A DNA stretch of 64,000 nt from Vibrio sp. HA2012 (GTDB taxonomy: Bacteria > Pseudomonadota > Gammaproteobacteria > Enterobacterales > Vibrionaceae): assembly GCF_002812955.1 (NCBI RefSeq), contig NZ_PFXK01000002.1:469704-533703 (forward strand), in the 5' to 3' direction. Below the pieces are notes generated by a model, which was not told the DNA's origin, ran no database searches, and worked only from the letters and a program-made list of their open reading frames with translations. A program made the translations under genes and the position numbers. Position 1 is the stretch's first letter. Every line of letters begins with the position of its first letter. Of the stretch, positions 36,953-45,307 are shown piece after piece.

Positions 36953-37962
36953 CAGAATTCCTCCATTAGATAAGAAAGTTTGTTATCCAGTAACGGTAAA
37001 GATTCATCTACAAACATAAACAGCAAATCACAACGAATACTGGTACCTTCAATGGTATAACTCACTTCAAATGTCATGGTTTTTGTAAATGAGCCCCGGG
37101 TAGATTCAATAACAGACTGGATAGGAATATGCTGTCCCAGCAGCACCGGCTGACTCTGGAAGAAACGAACTTCCGCTTGTTGCCCCAGTCCATTCAGAAA
37201 TGCTCCGACCAGAATATTGGAGACATCCATCAGGAGTTCCAGCTCTTCCAACTCTTCGTTATCAGCCGGCACCTGCATCAGGCGTTTAAGATCCAAAATA
37301 CTGGAGTCGCTCAGCAGAACCAATGCTTCTCCGGCTATCCCTTCACCACTGAACCCCTGACAGACCCCCGAAACCTGCTTATTCTGAGCAAGATCTTCCA
37401 GTGCCATATGCAGCTCACTGACTTCAAAAATATTCACATTGGGCAGCGGCAGATGAACAAACACATCAAAATGACGAGCCAGCGCATCAGCGGCCCTGCC
37501 TATCGATACGTTCGCCACTTCCATATAGATATCACGTCGCTTGAGTACAGGCAGCTCAATACTGGTTGTTTTGATCACCGCCGGTTTATCAACCGGTTCG
37601 ACCAGCGTTCGTAGCACATCTTTCAGTATGTCCTGATCCATCGGCTTCTGAATAAAAGCCTTTGCACCAAGCTCTTCTACTTTTTGTCTGGCTTTAGGCT
37701 GAATATCCCCGGAAACAACCACAACCGAGATCGGAATATCTCTCTTTTGGATTTCAGCTAGTGTACCGAAACCATCCAGCTCAGGCATGGTTAAATCCAG
37801 AAACATCAGCTTATATTCTTGTTGCTCCAGCTTCTCCAGAGCATCCAGACCATGAACAGCAAAAGTAATGTCCGCATTCAGCGAAGCTGGCAGAGAGCGT
37901 GCCATTTGCTTGCGGGCAAGAGCAGAGTCATCGCAAATCAGGACAGGATAAGTCATTCTCAC
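36952..37962 (-). CDS. Response regulator with CheC/CheX-like phosphatase domain
   Basis: Residues 5-120 are an intact receiver domain: acidic pair DD (11-12), phospho-acceptor Asp 56 in LMFLDLTMP, Lys in FIQKPMD. Residues about 135-336 resemble a CheC-type domain (DIYMEVANVSIGRAADALAR, MDVSNILVGAFLNGLG, given in parts). CheC relatives remove phosphate from CheY. No kinase is adjacent. It could link the PAS partner to chemotaxis or to another phosphorelay. Confidence 0.83.
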   Translation of the reverse strand: MRMTYPVLICDDSALARKQMARSLPASLNADITFAVHGLDALEKLEQQEYKLMFLDLTMPELDGFGTLAEIQKRDIPISVVVVSGDIQPKARQKVEELGAKAFIQKPMDQDILKDVLRTLVEPVDKPAVIKTTSIELPVLKRRDIYMEVANVSIGRAADALARHFDVFVHLPLPNVNIFEVSELHMALEDLAQNKQVSGVCQGFSGEGIAGEALVLLSDSSILDLKRLMQVPADNEELEELELLMDVSNILVGAFLNGLGQQAEVRFFQSQPVLLGQHIPIQSVIESTRGSFTKTMTFEVSYTIEGTSIRCDLLFMFVDESLPLLDNKLSYLMEEF

Positions 37963-38081
37963 ACCTAAGGTTAATTATCATTATAAGTAATAAGTGTAAC
38001 AGACAACCGTGCGGTAATAAGATTCAAATGTAAATAAATCTGGAACTTTTTGTTTTATTGGTTAAAAAAGAAACACATTTT

Positions 38082-39587
38082 TTACTCCGGAGAGTGATTC
38101 CCTTCATACATTTTCACACAGACTTTGTCCCGCCCTTGTTCCTTGGCCTGATACAGAGCCTGATCAGCCCGTAAGATAACGGTTGCTGCGGAATCGCCTT
38201 TCTGGTGTGCGGTTACGCCAAAACTCACGGTTCGGTACCCTGCTGCATTTAGTTTCGTCTGCTGTAGAACTTTTTTTAACCCTTCAGCAACAGTGATACC
38301 ATCACAAGATTGAGTGTTCGGGCAGATAATTAAAAACTCTTCCCCTCCCCAACGCCCAACCGTGTCCACCTTACGCACCCGGTCATGAAACAGATGTGCA
38401 ATATCAATAAGCACCAGATCCCCGACCTGATGTCCGTAGGTATCATTCACTTCTTTAAAATGATCGATATCAGCCAGAATAACAGAAAAGGATCCACCAT
38501 AACGCCGAACCCGTTCCAGCTCAGCTCCCAAAATTCGTTCTGTTTTTCTCCGGTTATACAGATGTGTCAGGCTGTCTGTTGTGGATAATGTCTCCAGCTC
38601 TGCATTTTTCTGCTCCAGAGAAGCTTTTGCTATCATCAGTTCAGACAATGCCTTATCTGCCCGCTCTTTTTCATAGGCTAATTTTCGATTCCACCAGATA
38701 AACAAAGCAATAATCACCGCTGCACTAATCATCACCTGGAGCATAGGGCCATAATCCAGTTTTTCGATCATCCGAACAGAAAACCACTTCATCTGTAATG
38801 CCGAATGTTGTGGCTGAGAGAGTCTGAGGTATCCCTTATTCAGTATGCTTGTCAACTCACTCCATTCTTTAGGAGCAACAAAGCTATATTCAATATTGCC
38901 GTATTGTGTTGGCAGGGCTACCTTCAGATTATCCATGCCCTCATAGGCCATCATATAATTAGCAATAGCAATATTTCCCACATAGGCTTCGGCAATGCCA
39001 TTATTTACCAGTTGTAATGCTTCTTTTGTACTGGGGACATTGGCAATTTGTATTTCCGGAAAGTCTCTTTTAATCCACAGATTCGTCAGATAACTGGTTT
39101 CCAGCGCTATAACTTTGCCGTTTAAGTCAGTCACTTTAAAAACCGGTGGAGAGTCTTTGTGCGTGATAACCATCATAGGAAAAGAGAGAAAAGCATCACT
39201 GAAAGCAAACCGGGAGGCTCGTTCAGGATTCTTTACTGTATATGTCAACGTATCAAAATCCTTTCTTTTGGTTTCGATCTCCTCAAATGCAGCCTCCAAA
39301 GGTCGATCATCTACAATAAAGACGGCATTAAACCCAGTAAGATCAGCAATCAAACGCAGATAATCAACGGCCAGTCCTCTTATCTTGCCGTCTTCAACAA
39401 ATTCAAACGGAGGGATATTAGATCTAACCCTGAAACGAATATCCGGATGCTCCCTGATAAACTGCTTTTCAGCTTCAGTAAACAAATTCAGCTCATCAGA
39501 GTCTGCCCGGACCGATGACACTCCGGAAAAAAATATTATTACCAGGACCATGGTAATAAAAACGGTAAAACGGCTTTTTATTCTCAT
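38082..39587 (-). CDS. Diguanylate cyclase with periplasmic amino-acid-binding-type sensor
   Basis: The 501-residue protein has a signal/membrane anchor at 8-28, a bacterial extracellular solute-binding (SBP_bac_3) domain at about 40-270 (FRVRSNIPPFEFVEDGKIRG in part), a membrane segment at 281-300, a short coiled coil, and a GGDEF domain at 335-495. GGEEF (414-418) and an RxxD site (405-408) are intact. It should make c-di-GMP when a small periplasmic ligand binds. It is a single gene. Confidence 0.92.
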   Translation of the reverse strand: MRIKSRFTVFITMVLVIIFFSGVSSVRADSDELNLFTEAEKQFIREHPDIRFRVRSNIPPFEFVEDGKIRGLAVDYLRLIADLTGFNAVFIVDDRPLEAAFEEIETKRKDFDTLTYTVKNPERASRFAFSDAFLSFPMMVITHKDSPPVFKVTDLNGKVIALETSYLTNLWIKRDFPEIQIANVPSTKEALQLVNNGIAEAYVGNIAIANYMMAYEGMDNLKVALPTQYGNIEYSFVAPKEWSELTSILNKGYLRLSQPQHSALQMKWFSVRMIEKLDYGPMLQVMISAAVIIALFIWWNRKLAYEKERADKALSELMIAKASLEQKNAELETLSTTDSLTHLYNRRKTERILGAELERVRRYGGSFSVILADIDHFKEVNDTYGHQVGDLVLIDIAHLFHDRVRKVDTVGRWGGEEFLIICPNTQSCDGITVAEGLKKVLQQTKLNAAGYRTVSFGVTAHQKGDSAATVILRADQALYQAKEQGRDKVCVKMYEGNHSPE

Positions 39588-39782
39588 TCTTAGCCTTATT
39601 CGTCCCTCTGATACAAAAAGTATATACCAAGATAAAAGGTCAACTGTGTTTATTACCCAAACCAGAAAAGCGTCTGGATAGATTTTCTCTCCCTCCCCTC
39701 TTAAGATTCGGATAAAAGATCAACAATGTGCCGACTTAATAGTCAACCGATTCATTTTATGCAAAAAAAATGAAATTTACTG

Positions 39783-39812
39783 TTGCTAACCACAGCTGAA
39801 CAGGTGTAGTAT
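39783..39812 (+). promoter_or_regulatory. Promoter of tRNA-Leu
   Basis: TTGCTA (39783-39788), an 18-base spacer and TAGTAT (39807-39812) are followed by the GC-rich discriminator CAGCCCC, which is typical of stringently controlled stable-RNA promoters. Confidence 0.55.
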
Positions 39813-39873
39813 CAGCCCCGTAGTCAAGGCGCAGCTTAAAACACCAAGCAGACAGTTGACTTACAACCACAGT

Positions 39874-39960
39874 GCGGTGGTGGCGGAATTGGTAGACGCG
39901 CTAGCTTCAGGTGCTAGTGTCCGCAAGGACGTGAGGGTTCAAGTCCCTCCCTCCGCACCA
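39874..39960 (+). tRNA. tRNA-Leu (anticodon CAG)
   Basis: An 87-base type II tRNA with a long variable arm. The anticodon loop is TTCAGGT between GCTAGC and GCTAGT, and the T-loop is TTCAAGT. CCA is encoded. The acceptor stem has one T-T mismatch at the pair that is also mismatched (A-C) in E. coli leu1, so it is probably functional. Confidence 0.97.
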
Positions 39961-40247
39961 AATTTCTTTTTTCCTTTCAGAAAATCCCTTCGTATTTTTA
40001 TTTTTCAACATAAACTGAATTCATCGGTATGTAACTTATTGTTTTTGTATTTTTCGGTTGTTCACCGCATAAAAATCCTTTGAGAGCAGAGTCATTAACA
40101 CTACATCTAATCTATACATAACTTTTTGTGATAGTTTTATCATTATGTTAACTATTTGTATCCATACTGTAGGATGACAGCACAGCGTCAACTATAATCA
40201 GCTGAGATAATTGTAAGCATTCAGTTAAATCAGGATATATAGAAGAT
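39961..40247 (+). other. Region between tRNA-Leu and the EAL-HDOD gene
   Basis: These 287 bases are AT-rich. A T-rich stretch follows the tRNA directly. No gene, hairpin terminator or riboswitch was recognised. Confidence 0.5.
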
Positions 40248-41474
40248 ATGGACACTTATGTTGCCCGTCAGCCCATCTTAAATAAGCAGAAAGAAACCTA
40301 TGGTTATGAACTTCTGTTCAGGGATGGCAAAAATAACGCTTTTCCCAGTGGTATCAGTGAAAATCGGGCAACATACCGAATTGTTGCCGAGAATTTTCTG
40401 ACGCTTGGGCGGAATTCAAGATGTGAAGGCTCCCGATGCTTTATTAACTTTACCTACAATTCAATTATTCAGGGGTTACCTTTCAGTCTTCCCAGAGAAC
40501 AGGTGGTTATAGAAATTCCTGGCCAATCCATACCTGACGATACTCTTTACTCTGCGGTAGCCAAACTCCACCGTGAAGGCTATATACTGGCCATTGATGA
40601 TTTTACCGATACTCAGGAATGGGAACGCTTTATCCCCCTGATACACATCATTAAAATTGATGTTCTGGATATGGGTATAGATACAGCATGTGACCTCGCT
40701 ATTGATCTGCATGAAATTGGAGTAACTGCAGCATTTCTTGCTGAAAAGATTGAAACGCAGGATGAATTCGAAGCTGCTTTAGATGCAGGATTCCGTTATT
40801 TTCAGGGGTATTTTTTCAGCAAGCCCAAAATCGTTAAACAGAAGTACATCAGCCCGGAGCAGGCTCTTGCTCTACAACTACTGACTGAAGTTGCCAAACC
40901 AGAAGTTGATTTTAACTGCGTAGAACAGATCATCGAACGGGATGTCTCTCTGTCCTACAAACTCTTACGTTTTGTTAATTCTTTAACCAACCGGATTGAT
41001 CGTCCTATCGAATCATTCCGTCAGGCACTGGTCTACCTTGGACACGATAAACTAAAAATATTTGTCTCTCTCACTGTTGCCTCTTTTATTGCATCAGAAA
41101 AACCAGCCGAAATATACAACCTTTCAATGCAACGTGCCCAGTTTTGCCAGCTAATGGCCTGCTACAAACCATTCCATCAGCACCAAAGTAACTTATTTTT
41201 AATCGGTTTATTCTCCATGCTGGATGCTCTGCTGGACGGACCGCTGGAATCATTAATCGCTGAATTACCACTAGCAGAAGAAGCTAAAACAGCACTGATT
41301 TCCAGAGAAGGGCCTTTAGGGTACCTGTTGCAGATGGAAGAATGTTATGAACATGCAGACTGGGAAGCCAGTAAAATGATATGCCAGCAGTTGGAACTGG
41401 ACTTTAATGATGTCAGCAATATTTACCTGCAGGCACAAAAGTGGAGTCAAGAAGTCAGTAATACTGATAATTAA
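40248..41474 (+). CDS. EAL-HDOD (YuxH-type) signalling protein
   Basis: Residues 1-200 are an EAL-like domain in which the EAL motif reads ELL (YGYELLFRD) and the catalytic acidic residues are only partly kept, so it probably has no phosphodiesterase activity. Residues about 205-390 are an HDOD domain (EQIIERDVSLSYKLLRFVN). Proteins of this form are protein-interaction regulators, some affecting motility and biofilm in vibrios. The shared terminator with ackA follows. Confidence 0.88.
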   Translation: MDTYVARQPILNKQKETYGYELLFRDGKNNAFPSGISENRATYRIVAENFLTLGRNSRCEGSRCFINFTYNSIIQGLPFSLPREQVVIEIPGQSIPDDTLYSAVAKLHREGYILAIDDFTDTQEWERFIPLIHIIKIDVLDMGIDTACDLAIDLHEIGVTAAFLAEKIETQDEFEAALDAGFRYFQGYFFSKPKIVKQKYISPEQALALQLLTEVAKPEVDFNCVEQIIERDVSLSYKLLRFVNSLTNRIDRPIESFRQALVYLGHDKLKIFVSLTVASFIASEKPAEIYNLSMQRAQFCQLMACYKPFHQHQSNLFLIGLFSMLDALLDGPLESLIAELPLAEEAKTALISREGPLGYLLQMEECYEHADWEASKMICQQLELDFNDVSNIYLQAQKWSQEVSNTDN

Positions 41475-41484
41475 TATATATCCA

Positions 41485-41519
41485 ATAAAAAAGGCTGATA
41501 TACCTAGTACATCAGCCTT
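41485..41519. terminator. Bidirectional terminator between EAL-HDOD gene and ackA
   Basis: AAGGCTGAT (41491-41499) pairs with ATCAGCCTT (41511-41519). On the minus strand TTTTTT follows, so it ends ackA efficiently; plus-strand termination is weaker. Confidence 0.8.
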
Positions 41520-41539
41520 AATAATGACTGGAATTTCGA

Positions 41540-42733
41540 TTACTTAAGTAAAGCTACAGACTGCTCTGCGATTACCAACTCTTCATTAGTTGGAATAACC
41601 ACTGCTAGTTTTGAATCCGAAGTGGTAATTACGCCAGACTCACCAAAGCGAGCATCAGCATTACCCTGCTCATCTTCTTTATAACCAAAAACTTTCAGGT
41701 AATTCAAGATTTCACTGCGAATAGGCAGAGAGTTTTCACCAATACCACCAGTAAAGACGATGGCATCAATTTCTTCACCAATAGCAACCATGTAAGAACC
41801 AATGTATTTTGCCACACGATAAGTAAAAATATCGTATGCCAGTTTCGCACGAGGGTTACCGTTATCCATTGCTTCCAGAACACCACGAGCATCGCTGGTG
41901 ACACCTGAAATACCTAAGAAACCAGATTTCTTGTTCAGCATATCGAACAATTCTTCTTCTTTCCAACCTTTGCGGAACAGGTACTCAATAATACTTGGAT
42001 CCAAATCACCACAACGAGTTCCCATCATAAGACCAGCAAGCGGGGTCAACCCCATGCTGGTGTCAACACATTTACCGTGTTTTACTGCACTAATAGATGC
42101 ACCATTACCTAGGTGAACAGTAATAAAGTTACCTTCTTCCACTGGCTTATCAACCATTTTTGCTGCTTCACGGCTTACATAATAATGACTAGTTCCGTGC
42201 GCACCATAACGACGAACTTTTTGTTCAGTATACAATTCGTAAGGCAGTGCATAAGTAAACGCTTTTGCAGGCATAGTCTGGTGGAAAGCGGTATCAAAAA
42301 CAGCAAATTGAGGCAGTTCAGGGAATGCTTCCATTGCCGCACGAATACCAATAACGTGTGCCGGGTTATGAAGAGGAGCAAGATCCTGAATAGATTCAAT
42401 GCCCTGAACAACTTCTTCATCAATCTGAACTGTCTTGTTAAACAATTCTCCACCATGAACTACACGGTGACCAACAGCCACTATATCGTTAGTAAAACCA
42501 AAATCATGAACCAGTTCGACCAGTTTCTTAACTGCTGCTTTATGGTGATTACCAGCATCAGTAATTTCAATTTCAGTTTTTTCACCCTGATATTTCCAGC
42601 TCATACGGGCTTCCGGCAGCCCAAAACACTCGCCTAAACCACTAAGAAGAGCATCACCGCTCTGAGAATCGATAACCGCGAATTTCAGGGATGAGCTTCC
42701 CGAATTAATCACGAGTACAAGTGCGTTTGCCAT
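41540..42733 (-). CDS. ackA: Acetate kinase
   Basis: The 397-residue protein has the phosphate-binding start VLVINSGSSSLKFAV, the HLGNGASI motif and GGIGEN, and is full length. It interconverts acetyl phosphate plus ADP with acetate plus ATP. No pta gene is adjacent, unlike the usual ackA-pta operon, so this is probably a second, separately controlled copy. An FNR-like site and two tandem palindromes lie upstream. Confidence 0.95.
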   Translation of the reverse strand: MANALVLVINSGSSSLKFAVIDSQSGDALLSGLGECFGLPEARMSWKYQGEKTEIEITDAGNHHKAAVKKLVELVHDFGFTNDIVAVGHRVVHGGELFNKTVQIDEEVVQGIESIQDLAPLHNPAHVIGIRAAMEAFPELPQFAVFDTAFHQTMPAKAFTYALPYELYTEQKVRRYGAHGTSHYYVSREAAKMVDKPVEEGNFITVHLGNGASISAVKHGKCVDTSMGLTPLAGLMMGTRCGDLDPSIIEYLFRKGWKEEELFDMLNKKSGFLGISGVTSDARGVLEAMDNGNPRAKLAYDIFTYRVAKYIGSYMVAIGEEIDAIVFTGGIGENSLPIRSEILNYLKVFGYKEDEQGNADARFGESGVITTSDSKLAVVIPTNEELVIAEQSVALLK

Positions 42734-42794
42734 GAGTTCAATTTCCTATTGTGTCTGACTGTCAGAGCCCCTCGCTCTGCTTATTGCCCCATTA

Positions 42795-42829
42795 TTCAAT
42801 AATTTTTGAATCATTCAACTTTAATTGAA
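42795..42829. repeat. Two tandem TTCAA-N6-TTGAA palindromes upstream of ackA
   Basis: Copies lie at 42795-42810 and 42814-42829, centres 19 bases apart. They lie 62-96 bases upstream of the ackA start codon and look like a tandem operator; the regulator is unknown. The region is AT-rich, so chance occurrence is possible. Confidence 0.45.
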
Positions 42830-42857
42830 AAAAATCCGCCAATCTATCTTCTTTTTA

Positions 42858-42871
42858 TTGATCTTTGTCAA
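42858..42871 (-). promoter_or_regulatory. FNR-like site upstream of ackA
   Basis: Read on the minus strand it is TTGAC-AAAG-ATCAA, one base from the FNR consensus TTGAT-N4-ATCAA. Confidence 0.4.
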
Positions 42872-42926
42872 ATTTCACATTATTTAGAAGAATAAATTTA
42901 ATCATGCAAAATAAAACTATATGCAT

Positions 42927-42958
42927 AAAAAAACCGGATCATCTGATCCGGTTTTTTT
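42927..42958. terminator. Terminator of deaD (T-run on both strands)
   Basis: AAACCGGATCA (42931-42941) pairs with TGATCCGGTTT (42944-42954), flanked by A and T runs on either side. Confidence 0.85.
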
Positions 42959-42984
42959 ATTAAGATACACTGACTGATTCTGAT

Positions 42985-44862
42985 TTATGCGTCAGAACGT
43001 CCGCTGCTTCTTCCGCTGCGCTCACCACGATGACTGCCACGATGGTCACCACCACGGTTGCGGTCATAGCGTCGCTCACCTTCACGGCGGTTACCGTTAC
43101 CACGCTGCTCACGCTGACCGTCACGTCCACGGAAACCACCTTCACGACGTCCACCTTCGCGACGACCGCCACGAGACTCACGGAAATCATCAAAGTCACA
43201 GACTACCGCACCCACTTCCTGCTGCCGGATACGCAGTTTGCGCAGCTTACCTGCGGCTTGAGAACCCAGAGCTTTTGGCAGTTGCACAAAAGTATGTCCC
43301 TGAGCCAACTTAATCGCACCGATAGAACCTTTACCTAGACCGACTTCATTTGCCAGTGCACCAACAATATCCTTAACCTGAACACCTTGCTCACGGCCAA
43401 CCTGAAGCTGATAAGTATCCCAATCTTGGTTAGAGCGCTCCACACGCTCACCTCGTTCACCACGACGTCCGTCACGGCCGCCGCCATCACGACGTTCTCT
43501 GCGACGCTGCTGATCACGTTCGATTGCGGCTATCATTGGATCCGCACCCGTATAGAAGAGTGGTCGTTTGCCCTGAACACGCTTCAGTAACATAGCAGCC
43601 AATGTTGTTGCATCAATTTCCAACGAGGCTTGCAGCTTTTCGATAAGCTCCGCAAAATTTACCAAAGCGTCATTATCTCTTTCCGCTTCCAGCTCAGCCC
43701 CAAGCTTCGCCAGACGGGCTTCCGCTACTTTATCCCGCAGAGGAAGCTGGATCTCTTCCATGCTGGATTTAGTCACACGTTCAATGGTACGCAGCATACG
43801 TAGCTGGTTGGTACGAACCAGAAGGATCGCTTTACCTTTACGCCCGGCACGACCGGTACGGCCAATACGGTGGATATAAGATTCAACATCAAACGGAATA
43901 TCATAGTTGAATACGTGTGTAATACGTGGCACATCAAGACCACGAGCAACAACATCTGTCGCCACAAGGATATCAATTACACCACGTTTGATATGGTCAA
44001 CTGTACGCTCACGCAGAGACTGTGGAATATCACCATGAAGTGCTGCAGCTTTAAAGCCCCGGGCAGATAGCCAGTCAGCCAGACGCTCTGTATCCTGACG
44101 GGTACGCACAAAAACAATGGAAGCATCCGTTTCTTCTGTTTCCAGAAGACGCCCAATAGCCTCATCCTTTTCTACGCCTTTTACGACCCAGAACTGCTGC
44201 TCTACCTTTTCAACGGTCTGATTTTTACCAGCCACATCGATATGTGCTGGTTCTCTCAGAAAACGCTCAACAATGGTTTTCAGCATCGGAGGCATAGTTG
44301 CAGAGAACAAGACACGCTGTGCCGACTCCGGAGCGTGTTCCATAATCCAGGTAACATCGTCCACAAAGCCCATATTCAGCATTTCGTCAGCTTCATCCAG
44401 AACGAATGTATTCACTTCATCCAGATGTAGGCGATCACGGTTAATCAAATCCTGCACACGTCCCGGCGTACCCACGATAATATGAGCTCCGGCCTTAAGT
44501 GCACGCATTTGATCTACGATAGAAGTACCACCATAGATTTCAAGAACTTTCAGACCCTTGATATTACGGCCCAGATTTTTCATCTCGGCAGCAACCTGAA
44601 TTGCCAGCTCACGTGTTGGAGCCAGTACAATAGCCTGTGGTTTATATTGTTTAAGATCCAGCTTGTTCAGCAGAGGAAGAGAAAAAGCCGCAGTCTTACC
44701 GGTACCGGTTTGTGCTTTACCCAGGACGTCACGACCTTCCAGAAGAAAAGGAATAGCCGCAGCCTGAATTGGAGTTGGAGAAACAAAGCCCATTCCGTCC
44801 AGAGCGGACAGAATAGCATCATTCAGTGCTAATTCACTGAATTGAATATCAGAATCTTGCAT
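42985..44862 (-). CDS. deaD: DEAD-box RNA helicase DeaD/CsdA
   Basis: The 625-residue protein has the helicase core ([34 protein letters not shown]), a DbpA-type RNA-binding domain at about 465-545, and a tail rich in Arg, Gly and Glu (REGGRREGG repeats). It unwinds structured RNA in ribosome assembly and cold adaptation. The start at 44862 (MQDSDIQFSELALNDAI) has AGGA at -11 to -8; the frame stays open to 44916 without family similarity. Confidence 0.93.
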   Translation of the reverse strand: MQDSDIQFSELALNDAILSALDGMGFVSPTPIQAAAIPFLLEGRDVLGKAQTGTGKTAAFSLPLLNKLDLKQYKPQAIVLAPTRELAIQVAAEMKNLGRNIKGLKVLEIYGGTSIVDQMRALKAGAHIIVGTPGRVQDLINRDRLHLDEVNTFVLDEADEMLNMGFVDDVTWIMEHAPESAQRVLFSATMPPMLKTIVERFLREPAHIDVAGKNQTVEKVEQQFWVVKGVEKDEAIGRLLETEETDASIVFVRTRQDTERLADWLSARGFKAAALHGDIPQSLRERTVDHIKRGVIDILVATDVVARGLDVPRITHVFNYDIPFDVESYIHRIGRTGRAGRKGKAILLVRTNQLRMLRTIERVTKSSMEEIQLPLRDKVAEARLAKLGAELEAERDNDALVNFAELIEKLQASLEIDATTLAAMLLKRVQGKRPLFYTGADPMIAAIERDQQRRRERRDGGGRDGRRGERGERVERSNQDWDTYQLQVGREQGVQVKDIVGALANEVGLGKGSIGAIKLAQGHTFVQLPKALGSQAAGKLRKLRIRQQEVGAVVCDFDDFRESRGGRREGGRREGGFRGRDGQREQRGNGNRREGERRYDRNRGGDHRGSHRGERSGRSSGRSDA

Positions 44863-45307
44863 TGGGATCCTACTGTGTATATGTAAACGTCGGTCCCATT
44901 CGCTTTCCAATTCCAATACCGTGCAACCGAACTATCCGGCGACAATAAGTACAAAAACCCACTAAGCAATCAGGGACATCTCTAAGGGGTGCGCATTCTG
45001 CCCTATTCCCACATTAAAAGCCAGAAAAAATTGAAACTCATCACATTTTTGTCGCAAAACTGGACAAAATGCATCGATTCCCGACAACACTATCCATCAC
45101 AGAAGATAAATGTGTAAACAGTCCCGAACAGCCCTTAGCAATATACATTCTCTGCATTACCTTGTACCATGTGGCGCAATAACAATTCCACGGCAACAAT
45201 TCATAAAACTACTTTTCCGGAAAATCACTTTCTGTTTTCCCGAAGGTATGTAATGAATCACCCGACGGACATATTCCTCAGTAAAATCATAGGATTAAAA
45301 TCAACAG
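44863..45307. other. Divergent region between deaD and rnb
   Basis: The 445 bases probably include a long deaD leader, as in cold-shock genes, and the rnb promoter. No riboswitch, RNA gene or small protein gene was recognised. Confidence 0.5.

Noticed and set aside
39878..39956. T-T mismatch in the tRNA-Leu acceptor stem as a sign of a pseudogene
   Set aside because: The corresponding pair is also mismatched in E. coli leu1, and all other stems and CCA are intact.
42113..42637. Open frame of 174 residues antisense to ackA
   Set aside because: Low-complexity, no start signal, and fully within acetate kinase coding sequence.
42985..43270. Repetitive tail of deaD as a distinct repeat element
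   Set aside because: It encodes the Arg/Gly-rich C-terminus common to DeaD proteins, so it is coding sequence and not a separate repeat.
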